Source: DASPPF01 sp032906705 (lineage in GTDB: Archaea; Thermoproteota; Nitrososphaeria; Nitrososphaerales; Gagatemarchaeaceae). Taken from it: a stretch of DNA of 64,000 nt. The notes under the pieces are model-generated. The model was not told the DNA's origin, made no database searches, and saw only the letters and a program-made list of their open reading frames with translations. Made by a program: the position numbers and the translations under genes. Shown in pieces: positions 42,509-49,853 of the stretch. The DNA lies in the NCBI GenBank assembly GCA_032906705.1, contig JAJTZC010000001.1:1-64000 (forward strand), in the 5' to 3' direction. Numbering within the stretch: position 1 is the stretch's first letter; each line of letters begins with the position of its first letter.

Positions 42509-43879
42509 GTGGCACTCGCCGACGTGCTGGCTGATTACTTCTACTCCGTGAGGTACTCTGACCTCGATGCTCGAACGGTGAAGGAAACGAAAAGGCGTCT
42601 AATTGACTCCTTGGGCTGCGCCCTCGGAGCGTTCAAGGAGAGACCCGTCAGAATTGCAAGGAGAGCGGTCGCTGGTGTGACTTCGGGCAAGCCAGCGACC
42701 CTGTTGGGCACGAAGACGAGAACCAGCGCAGACCTCGCCGCGTTCGTCAACGGACTCATGATACGTTATTTTGACTTCAACGACACGTACCTCTCAAGGG
42801 AGCCAGCCCACCCGAGCGACAACATTGGAGCGACCCTCTCGGTAGCGGAATCCGAGGGGAGTTCAGGGAGGGAACTAATTCTCGCCACGGTCATGGCATA
42901 CGAAGTCCAGTGCAGGTTCGCGGATGCAGCGGACCTCAGGCACAGGGGATGGGACCACGTCAACTACGGCCTCGTCTCGACCACCCTCGCGGCCAGCAGA
43001 CTGATGGGCTCGACCAAAGAGAAGGCTGCACAGGCAGTGAACATCGCTCTCAACTCTCACTTAGCGATGAGGCAGGTCAGGGCTGGTGCCCTGTCCATGT
43101 GGAAGGGCGCCTCGTTTGCCAACGCGGCCCGGAACGGGGTCTTCTCTGCGAGGCTGGCTGGACAGGGAATGACGGGCCCTTCGCCTGTCTTCGAAGGCGA
43201 GATGGGCTTCTTCAAACAGGTCTCGGGAGAGTTCGTCCTTGACCCCTCGTCCTTCGGCGGAGATGGCGCGCCGTTCAAGATTGGGGAGACCTACATCAAG
43301 TATTGGCCGGCCGAGTACCATGCGCAGACAGCAATCTGGGCTGCGCTCGAGCTTCGCAAGAGAATCGCGGATCCCACCCTAATCGAGTCGGTCCGCGTCG
43401 AGACTCATGAGGCCGGCTACACCATCTTGGGAAAGGACCCAGAGAAATGGAACCCTAAGACAAAGGAGACTGCGGACCACAGCCTTCCATTCATCGTCGC
43501 GACCGCACTCCTTGATGGCAAGGTGGGGAACTCGAGTTACTCTACGCGGAAACTTGCTGACGAGCGGACGCTCGGCCTGGCCCGAAGGGTCGCGGTGACG
43601 GAAGACGCTAGGCTCACGGAACTCTATCCGGACAGGGGCATGGGGAACAGGATTACGGTTACCATGAAGGGAGGTGGTGCTCTGGCCGCCGAATCGATCA
43701 TGCCACGCGGGCATCCGGGAAACCCGATGAGCGACGAGGAGGTCGAGGCGAAATTCATGTCCCTGACTAGGAAATCGCTGGGCGATGACAGGGCGAGGAA
43801 GGCTATTAATCTAATCTGGGCCTTGGACGAGTCCACGGACCTCGCGCGCCTTATCTCCTCGCTGGTCGTCCGCAAATAG
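42509..43879 (+). CDS. MmgE/PrpD family protein
   Basis: The 456-residue protein matches the MmgE/PrpD fold: an all-helical domain with MIRYFDFNDTYLSREPAHPSDNIGATLSVAE (the conserved D-X-D-T-Y and HPSD active-site residues), AYEVQCRFADAA and a lid domain with YWPAEYHAQTAI. Relatives are 2-methylcitrate dehydratase and cis-aconitate decarboxylase. GTG 42509 is divergent from the acyl-CoA dehydrogenase operon. Propionate metabolism is plausible given its neighbours, but no methylcitrate synthase or lyase is here. Confidence 0.85.
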   Translation: MALADVLADYFYSVRYSDLDARTVKETKRRLIDSLGCALGAFKERPVRIARRAVAGVTSGKPATLLGTKTRTSADLAAFVNGLMIRYFDFNDTYLSREPAHPSDNIGATLSVAESEGSSGRELILATVMAYEVQCRFADAADLRHRGWDHVNYGLVSTTLAASRLMGSTKEKAAQAVNIALNSHLAMRQVRAGALSMWKGASFANAARNGVFSARLAGQGMTGPSPVFEGEMGFFKQVSGEFVLDPSSFGGDGAPFKIGETYIKYWPAEYHAQTAIWAALELRKRIADPTLIESVRVETHEAGYTILGKDPEKWNPKTKETADHSLPFIVATALLDGKVGNSSYSTRKLADERTLGLARRVAVTEDARLTELYPDRGMGNRITVTMKGGGALAAESIMPRGHPGNPMSDEEVEAKFMSLTRKSLGDDRARKAINLIWALDESTDLARLISSLVVRK

Positions 43880-43931
43880 GCACGCGTCCGCCTCGGAAGG
43901 TTATTCTAGGCTTGGAGCCTGGAAGGCAAAG

Positions 43932-44699
43932 ATGAAAGAAGCGGAGTCGCTCCTCAAGGAGGCCTTCGGACTCACCGCCTACGAGGCACGCGCCTACATA
44001 GCGCTTCTGGGGCGAAGAATGGTCGCCAAGGACGCAGCGAAGGCCGCCGACGTCCCTCTGCCGCGCATCTATGACACCATGCAGAGGCTGGCGTCGAAGG
44101 GCTTCGTGAAGCAGTCTGCGCGCGGATACTCGGCCGTCGAGCCTTCGGTCGCCCTGGAGACTAGGGCGAGGAGGTTCAAGTCAGCTTTCGAGGAAGAGCA
44201 GAGCGCCCGCGTTGGAGCCGGCCGGAAGATCGTGAGGGAGCTGATGCCGCTCTACGATAGGAAGTCCGGTGAGTCTGACGAACCAGTCCTCCTGAGCGGG
44301 CTAGACAGCATCGGGGGGGCTTTCATCGAGGCCCTTCGTGGTGCCGGAGACGCCATCATACTCGTCAGAAAGGCCATGAAGGTGAAGGGTGCCTTCATCG
44401 GCCTCCTTGAGAGTCTCGCAACCAATCGCGGCAAGATCAGGGTGATGCTGCCGTCAGGGACAAGGTTGAGCGAGGGGGACAGGAAGTTCACAAGAGGTAG
44501 CTCCATAAGAATCAGGTACGTCGAGCCGCCGATTCTGGACATGATGGTCGCGGGCGACAGAGATGTGATCGTCGGGGTCCCGACGGGCGCAGCCGACGAG
44601 CCGTTCGCAGCGATGGCGGTCTGGATTAGAAACAGGGAGTTCGCAAGGTCAGCCAGGTCTTCCCTGGAGGAGACTTGGCGTCGCGGGGAGGAGCCTTGA
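43932..44699 (+). CDS. TrmB-family transcription regulator
   Basis: The 255-residue protein has the TrmB winged helix at residues about 5-70 (FGLTAYEARAYIALLG, KDAAKAADVPLPRIYDTMQRLASKGFV), a coiled-coil linker and a C-terminal phospholipase D-like effector domain. TrmB proteins regulate sugar and central metabolism genes on binding small ligands. It starts 53 bp after the MmgE/PrpD gene, so the two may be one unit, and lies just before the repeat pair and the LLM gene. Confidence 0.85.
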   Translation: MKEAESLLKEAFGLTAYEARAYIALLGRRMVAKDAAKAADVPLPRIYDTMQRLASKGFVKQSARGYSAVEPSVALETRARRFKSAFEEEQSARVGAGRKIVRELMPLYDRKSGESDEPVLLSGLDSIGGAFIEALRGAGDAIILVRKAMKVKGAFIGLLESLATNRGKIRVMLPSGTRLSEGDRKFTRGSSIRIRYVEPPILDMMVAGDRDVIVGVPTGAADEPFAAMAVWIRNREFARSARSSLEETWRRGEEP

Positions 44700-44704
44700 C
44701 CGAA

Positions 44705-44773
44705 GGATATGTCAAGTCTTCGGGTGATCGAGAGTGAAATCTGTTCGTGACCACCCGGCAACTTAGCACAGCC
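44705..44773. repeat. Inverted pair of 22-bp boxes in the core genome
   Basis: The left box (44705-44726, plus) reads GGATATG then TCAAGTCTTCGGGTG, 20 of 22 matches to the element copy at 2341. The right box (44752-44773) on the minus strand reads GGCTGTG then CTAAGTTGCCGGGTG, followed by a GTCACGAAC stretch and ATTTCACTCTC. The same box-plus-ATTTCA arrangement lies at 2388-2430. The two boxes could form a hairpin or bind an operator protein. They sit between trmB and the LLM gene promoter. Confidence 0.65.
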
Positions 44774-44817
44774 TAACCGAAGAATGGTTAATTACCACTC
44801 GTCGGTGGTAAGAACTG

Positions 44818-45810
44818 ATGAGGCTAGCCCTAGGCTTCAACCCCATCCTCACGGCCATCGAAGCAAGCAAGACGGCAGCCAACGCCGAGGCGCTCGGTTA
44901 CGACTCGATGTGGATGCATGAAAGCCTCTTCCAGAGAGACATAGTCACTTACCTTTCGTCGATGGCTCTTGCGACCAGGAGCCTCAGGGTCGGCTCTGGC
45001 GCCATGAACACCTTCACGAGGCATCCGGTCACCGCAGCTGCGACTTTCGCTACCCTCTCCGAGCTCTCTGGCGGTCGGGTGGTCCTCGGGCTTGGGTTGG
45101 GCAGCTTCCCAACAATACCCTTGATAGGCCACCAGATCTTCCCGGTCGAGAAGACCAAGCCACTCAAGAGAATCAAGGAGTACATCCAGGTGGTCAAGAA
45201 GGTTTGGAGCGGCGAGAAAGTGGAGTTTGACGGGGAATTCTTCAAGGTCCACAACCTCACGTTGGGCTTCCAGCTGAAGACCCGAATCCCACTCTTCATC
45301 GCGTCGCTCTCGCCCAAGACTCTGGCCTACGCTGCGACTGTTGTGGACGGGGTTATCCTCTCCCCCGCATTCAACACTGCTTGGGGGACGGAAAGGATGA
45401 TCGAACATGTGCAGAAGGGCGAAGCCAAGAGGGGGACTGCCGTCGAGCACGCTTCATACATGATGGCTTCGCTTGACCCGAGCCCCGAAAAAGCGCGGCA
45501 GGTCATGCGGGACTTCTACTTCTTCGTCTACCAGCTTTCCGACGTGGTGAGGCCCGAAGTGCTCGCGCCGTACGGTATCACCCCGGAGATGCTCGGACCA
45601 ATGAAGGAAGCCTGGAAGAAGGGCGACGTGGCGGGAGCCAAGAAGTTGATCCCGGAACAAGCAATCGAGGTTCTCACGCTCACCGGACGAGCGGATCATG
45701 CTCTTGAACGGATACGAGAGTATTCGAAGGCTGGTGTGACATTGCCGATAATCATGCCGATAGGCAACGTGGACTACGCGCTGAAAGAGCTGGCACCGGC
45801 AGCGAACTGA
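44818..45810 (+). CDS. LLM-class F420-dependent oxidoreductase, Mer-like
   Basis: The 330-residue TIM-barrel protein begins MRLALGFNPILTAIEASKTA and contains GYDSMWMHESLFQRD, GSGAMNTFTRHPVTAAATFA, GGRVVLGLGLGSFP and VWSGEKVEFDGEFFKVHN, all typical of luciferase-like flavin/F420 monooxygenases and methylene-tetrahydromethanopterin reductases. The exact substrate is unknown. ATG 44818 is 27-30 bp from a GGTTAATTA box at about 44788. TrmB upstream may control it. Confidence 0.85.
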   Translation: MRLALGFNPILTAIEASKTAANAEALGYDSMWMHESLFQRDIVTYLSSMALATRSLRVGSGAMNTFTRHPVTAAATFATLSELSGGRVVLGLGLGSFPTIPLIGHQIFPVEKTKPLKRIKEYIQVVKKVWSGEKVEFDGEFFKVHNLTLGFQLKTRIPLFIASLSPKTLAYAATVVDGVILSPAFNTAWGTERMIEHVQKGEAKRGTAVEHASYMMASLDPSPEKARQVMRDFYFFVYQLSDVVRPEVLAPYGITPEMLGPMKEAWKKGDVAGAKKLIPEQAIEVLTLTGRADHALERIREYSKAGVTLPIIMPIGNVDYALKELAPAAN

Positions 45811-45825
45811 CGGCTCAGGAAGAAC

Positions 45826-46728
45826 TCAGAACGGCAGATGGATTGGAAAGAGGATGAATAGGACGAACGAGATCATGTACAGTAGAGCAAAGCGCAGGGT
45901 CAAACCTGCCGTCCTCGGGTCCGCGTTGTCCGGCACGGGGCCCTGGAACATCTTCGACAGCTTCCACGCTCCCGGCGCGGTAAGGAGGACGATCACGGAC
46001 CAAGTCGGCAGGAGACTTGTCAGGATTCCTGCGACGACAAACGCATAGGTCGCCGCCAGGAGAACTTCGTAAAGTTGGGCACCTTTCTTCGCGCCCAGCC
46101 GCACGCCAATCGTCCTGTTGCCTACAGAGCCGTCGTAGTCGATGTCTCGAATGTTGTTAGCAAGAAGGACCAACGCAACGAGGACACCCAGTGGGACAGA
46201 GATGATCGCAGGTGTCCATGAGAGCGATCCCGCCTGCACCGCGTAAGCCCCGAGGGGAATCAGGAGGCCCCACATTGCGAACACGGTGGCCTCGCCCATC
46301 GCCCTCGCCTTCAGCACGACCGGGTCTGCTGTGTACAACACGCTCCCCAGGATGCCCAGTCCCAACAGCAAGAGGATTGCCGGCCCCCTGACAATAGCGA
46401 GATAGGCTCCAGCCAGGACGGTGAGGGCGTAGAGCGCAACAGACATCTCGAGTATCGTGGACAGGGGTGCCTGCCCGAATGCAGCAGGATGCAGCCTGTA
46501 CTTCGTCGTGGGAGCGCCCTCCTTGTCAACGCCGTGCCTCACATCAAAGAAGTCGTTTAGGATGTTTGTTGCTGCGTGGAAAGCCAGCATTCCGCCCAAG
46601 ACTATCGCGTACAGAACGGGGTCGAAGACTCCTTTCAGAGCTGCGAGCAACGTCCCCAGGGTCACCGAGGAGAAGGTCATGGTGAACGACCAAGGGCGTG
46701 TCGACAGCAACGCGGTCCTGGCGTCCAT
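45826..46728 (-). CDS. menA: UbiA-superfamily prenyltransferase, MenA-like
   Basis: The 300-residue protein has about eight helices and both Asp motifs: NILNDFFDVRHGVD and NNIRDIDYDGSVGNRTIGVRLG, the latter in the form seen in MenA, which attaches a polyprenyl chain to dihydroxynaphthoate in menaquinone synthesis. This fits the nearby ETF:menaquinone-type oxidoreductase. ATG 46728 shares a TATA box (TTAAATT, about 46753) with the divergent CPBP gene. Other UbiA reactions, such as geranylgeranylglyceryl transfer, cannot be excluded. Confidence 0.8.
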   Translation of the reverse strand: MDARTALLSTRPWSFTMTFSSVTLGTLLAALKGVFDPVLYAIVLGGMLAFHAATNILNDFFDVRHGVDKEGAPTTKYRLHPAAFGQAPLSTILEMSVALYALTVLAGAYLAIVRGPAILLLLGLGILGSVLYTADPVVLKARAMGEATVFAMWGLLIPLGAYAVQAGSLSWTPAIISVPLGVLVALVLLANNIRDIDYDGSVGNRTIGVRLGAKKGAQLYEVLLAATYAFVVAGILTSLLPTWSVIVLLTAPGAWKLSKMFQGPVPDNADPRTAGLTLRFALLYMISFVLFILFPIHLPF

Positions 46729-46749
46729 CGATAAGCCGCTGCTCCTTGA

Positions 46750-46760
46750 GGAATTTAAGG
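46750..46760. promoter_or_regulatory. Shared TATA box between menA and the CPBP gene
   Basis: GAATTTAAGG reads CCTTAAATTC on the other strand, so one box at about 46753 lies 25 bp from the menA start (46728) and about 45 bp from GTG 46800. A transcript starting near 46780 would give the rightward gene a 20-base leader. Confidence 0.5.
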
Positions 46761-46799
46761 GATACTGGCAGTGTCCGTCTCAGGCCCAGGAATGACTAC

Positions 46800-47519
46800 G
46801 TGCAGTACCACAGGAGGATCCAGTCTCGCCTGGCCCCCAATAGCGTAGTAGCCCACTTGTATGCGAAGCGCATTTATCGCGAGCTCAAGGACCAACGTTC
46901 CGTGTGGAAAAGAAAGGGGCTGGCCGTGGGTCTCGTTGCGGTTGTCCTTTCAATGGTCCTCTTGTTCACAGTGCCCTCGGGGTACTTCGTCGCTGCGACT
47001 TTTGCCTCGACTGCTTGCATGATCGGGGCGAGCTTGGCCGCCGGGGGATACCGCAAGCTGTTCACGCCCCGCCTCAAGACGCTGGCAATCGGGTTGGTGT
47101 CGGCGGTGCTGCTGTATCTGGTGTTCTTCGCAGGGAATCTGGGGATTAGCAGCGCGCATCCATTCGGTATCAACCCTTCAGCCGAGAACTCGATCTACTC
47201 TCTCATCGCTTCACCTGCAAACCCCCTCTACGTCCAAGCCGGAGTGCTGCTCTTCGATTCGGTGGGCTACGAGTCGTTCTTCAGAGGCGTCCTGCAGACC
47301 AAGGCTCAACCGAGGCTCGGGAGAGCGGCCCCGTTTGCTGTGGCGGCTGTCGACGCCGCGCTCCATGTCCTCACCCTCAATCCGCTGTGGGTTGTCACCA
47401 CATTCATTGCTGATACCGTGTGGGGCTTGACCTACTATTACGCCAATGACCTTTCCTCGAGCATGACGAGCCACATCATCTGGGACGTCCTCATCTTCAT
47501 CGTCTATCCAGTAAGATGA
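46800..47519 (+). CDS. CPBP-family intramembrane protease-like protein
   Basis: The 239-residue protein has about eight hydrophobic segments and the three CPBP motifs in altered form: ESFFRGVLQ (usually EExxFRG), DAALHVLTL (FxxxH) and SSMTSHIIWDVLIF (HxxxN, here HxxxD). The family contains Rce1-type proteases acting on prenylated or membrane substrates. The first Glu is replaced, so activity is uncertain. GTG 46800 is the only reasonable start. Pairing with a prenyltransferase is notable. Confidence 0.7.
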   Translation: MQYHRRIQSRLAPNSVVAHLYAKRIYRELKDQRSVWKRKGLAVGLVAVVLSMVLLFTVPSGYFVAATFASTACMIGASLAAGGYRKLFTPRLKTLAIGLVSAVLLYLVFFAGNLGISSAHPFGINPSAENSIYSLIASPANPLYVQAGVLLFDSVGYESFFRGVLQTKAQPRLGRAAPFAVAAVDAALHVLTLNPLWVVTTFIADTVWGLTYYYANDLSSSMTSHIIWDVLIFIVYPVR

Positions 47520-47564
47520 ACGGGGCAACCAATAATTATCCTGCCTCGTGGGGTGCGAAGTGCA

Positions 47565-48686
47565 GTGACCGACAGAGTCGGCATAGTCGGGGTCGGGTAC
47601 GAGGGCTTCCGCCCGTCCTTGGCTGACCTTTCTACGAGGGAGCTGATGTATCAGGCAGCGTCGAAGGCATACCTCGACGCAGGCGTCGACCCGAGAAAGG
47701 ACATCGGCTCCTTCATCTGTTGTACGGAGGACCTCTGGGAGGGGTGGAGCATAGCTGATGAGATGGTACCGGACCAGATCGGCGGGGCCCGGAGGCCCGT
47801 CTGCACAGTGCCGGCTGATGGGATAACCGGGATAGGACACGCGATCATGCACATAAGGTCAGGAGTGGCAGACGTCGTTTCGGTCGAGGCGCACAGCAAG
47901 GTGGCCGACGTGCTCGACAAGACGGCAGTTGAGAACCTCGCCCTTGACCCCGCCTTCCTCAGGGTCCCGGGTGCCAACAACGACGTGCTCGCGGGACTGG
48001 AGATGAGCGCTTTCATGAAGAGCCGTGGTGTTGGGAGGGAGGAACTAAGCCGGCTGGTGGCAGCTGAGAAGGCCGCTTCGGTCTCGAATCCCCGAGCAAG
48101 TTACGGCGCGAGACTCACGCCTGCTGAGGTCAGTGGTGCTGAACCGATTTCTGCCCCGCTGCGTAGGTACGATAAGGCCGAGTACGCAGAAGCGGGAATC
48201 GTCATCGTGCTTGCTTCTGAACAATGGATCAGGCGGAAGAGGAAGGATGCGGTCCGCGTTGACGGCTTGGCCTGGCGCTCCTCGACGCCTTGGTACGAGG
48301 GCGGGGAGGTCGGGTTCGCGAGATACGCAACGGACGCCTTCAATGCGGCGAAGAAACAGGCGCGCCTCAGGAGCCTCGATTCCGTCGACCTGTTCGAAGT
48401 GGACGACACCTACTCGTACAAGCTGATGCAGCACCTTCTCTCCATCGGAGTTAGCAAGTCGAGCGCATTGGCCTTGAGCAGGAGGGGGGCGCTCAACCCT
48501 AGCGGCGGTTCTCTAGGCGTCGGGAACCTCATAGAGGCCACGGGCCTGCACCGGGTGCTCGAATGTGTAATCCAACTCCGAGGTGAGGCAGGGAGGAACC
48601 AGGTGAAGGGTGTGAGGAAGGCGGTCGCGCTTTCGTGGAGGGGTAACCCCACAGCGACAGGAGCCGCGGCGGTGCTCTCGATATGA
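47565..48686 (+). CDS. Thiolase-like protein lacking catalytic Cys and His
   Basis: The 373-residue protein has the SCP2-type thiolase fold (RVGIVGVGYEGF start, GVADVVSVEAHSK, NPSGGSLGVGNLIEATGLH, QLRGEAG). At the place of the nucleophile the sequence is VPADG (about residue 83), giving Pro where Cys is expected, with a Cys three residues earlier. The catalytic His of GHP is Asn in GVGNLIEATG (about 321). The start is GTG 47565 (TATA near 47535). It is followed by a sister gene overlapping by 4 bp, so a heteromeric complex is likely. Function is probably non-classical acyl-CoA chemistry. Confidence 0.8.
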   Translation: MTDRVGIVGVGYEGFRPSLADLSTRELMYQAASKAYLDAGVDPRKDIGSFICCTEDLWEGWSIADEMVPDQIGGARRPVCTVPADGITGIGHAIMHIRSGVADVVSVEAHSKVADVLDKTAVENLALDPAFLRVPGANNDVLAGLEMSAFMKSRGVGREELSRLVAAEKAASVSNPRASYGARLTPAEVSGAEPISAPLRRYDKAEYAEAGIVIVLASEQWIRRKRKDAVRVDGLAWRSSTPWYEGGEVGFARYATDAFNAAKKQARLRSLDSVDLFEVDDTYSYKLMQHLLSIGVSKSSALALSRRGALNPSGGSLGVGNLIEATGLHRVLECVIQLRGEAGRNQVKGVRKAVALSWRGNPTATGAAAVLSI

Positions 48687-49840
48687 AGAAGGTCGCCGTC
48701 ATCGGTGCGGGAATGACGAAGTTCAGGAGGAGGATGCTTGAGACTGGGAGGGAGCTATCCTTCGGGGCAAGCAGGATGGCCCTCGACTCGGCCGGGATGG
48801 AGATCAAAGACGTGGAATCCGTGGTGATGGGCACAGCGCCCGACGCCTTCGACGGCGTTCACATGAAAGGCGAGTACTTGATGGACGGCGCTGGCGGGAC
48901 CAACAAGCCGTACAGCAGGGTCTACGTGGGCGGGGGCACGGGAGTCTTCGTCCCCGTGGCTGGATGGTGGCACGTCGCGTCAGGCCTCTTTGACACATGT
49001 CTCGTGGTCGGAGAAGAGAAGATGTCGCCCCTGCAGCCCCATCCGCAGTACGCCTTCTGGAGCATCTTCGACCACACACTCGAGAGGCCCCTGGGCGTCA
49101 ACCTCCTTTGGATCTTCTCGCTCGAGATGAGGCGGTACATGTCGGTGTACAACGTGAAAGAGGAGGACATCGCGCTGGTGTCCGTCAAGAACAAGGGTAA
49201 CGCGATGGACCACCCGTGCGCTCAGCTGCCCGCTAGGATCACAGTCGACGACGTGATGAAGAGCGAACCGATCTGCCTTCCTGTGAAGAGGTTGGACGTG
49301 TCACCGACCTCGGACGGGGCGGCGGCTTTGGTTCTCGCTTCTGAGGACGTCGCGAAGAAGTACACCGACGACCCGGTCTGGATCGACGGCGTGGGCTGGA
49401 ACGTCGACACCCAGTACTGGACAAACCGGGACCTGTACTATCCCAGGTACGTAGAGCAGGCGGCGAGGATGGCATATTCGATGGCCAAGATCGACAACCC
49501 GAAGAAGCAGATAGATTTCGCAGAGGTCTACGATCCATTCGACTACAAGGAGCTTCATCACCTGGAAGGCGTTCTGCTAGCAGACAAAGGGCAGGCTCCG
49601 ACGATGACCAAGGAAGGGATTACACAGCGGGACGGCGACCTTCCTGTCAACCCGTCGGGAGGACTGCTGGGAGTCGGAAACCCCATTGCCGCTGCGGGCA
49701 CCATGAAGGTCTGCGAGCTATTCTGGCAGCTGAGGGGCGAAGCGGGGAAGAGGCAGGTCAAGAAGGAGGTCCACAGAGGTCTGGCACAGGCTTGGGGCGA
49801 TTTACTTCAGTGTGGAACAGTCATCACGATGAAAAGGTAG
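48683..49840 (+). CDS. Second thiolase-like subunit lacking catalytic Cys and His
   Basis: The 385-residue protein has the same thiolase fold: MKKVAVIGAGMTKF, CLVVGEEKMS, KNKGNAMDHPCAQLP and PSGGLLGVGNPIAAAG. Aligned with canonical NACATG the segment is VGGGTG, so the nucleophile is Gly (about residue 84), and the GHP His is Asn (about residue 333). It overlaps the first subunit by 4 bp and precedes acetoacetyl-CoA synthetase by 13 bp. With two DUF35 genes downstream the group recalls thiolase-DUF35 complexes in which catalytic and structural subunits differ. Confidence 0.8.
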   Translation: MKKVAVIGAGMTKFRRRMLETGRELSFGASRMALDSAGMEIKDVESVVMGTAPDAFDGVHMKGEYLMDGAGGTNKPYSRVYVGGGTGVFVPVAGWWHVASGLFDTCLVVGEEKMSPLQPHPQYAFWSIFDHTLERPLGVNLLWIFSLEMRRYMSVYNVKEEDIALVSVKNKGNAMDHPCAQLPARITVDDVMKSEPICLPVKRLDVSPTSDGAAALVLASEDVAKKYTDDPVWIDGVGWNVDTQYWTNRDLYYPRYVEQAARMAYSMAKIDNPKKQIDFAEVYDPFDYKELHHLEGVLLADKGQAPTMTKEGITQRDGDLPVNPSGGLLGVGNPIAAAGTMKVCELFWQLRGEAGKRQVKKEVHRGLAQAWGDLLQCGTVITMKR

Positions 49841-49853
49841 CGCGACCAAGCGT

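Noticed and set aside
44705..44773. Simple transcription terminator between trmB and the LLM gene
   Set aside because: The boxes are shared with promoter-proximal sites elsewhere and no T-tract follows, so a terminator alone does not explain them.
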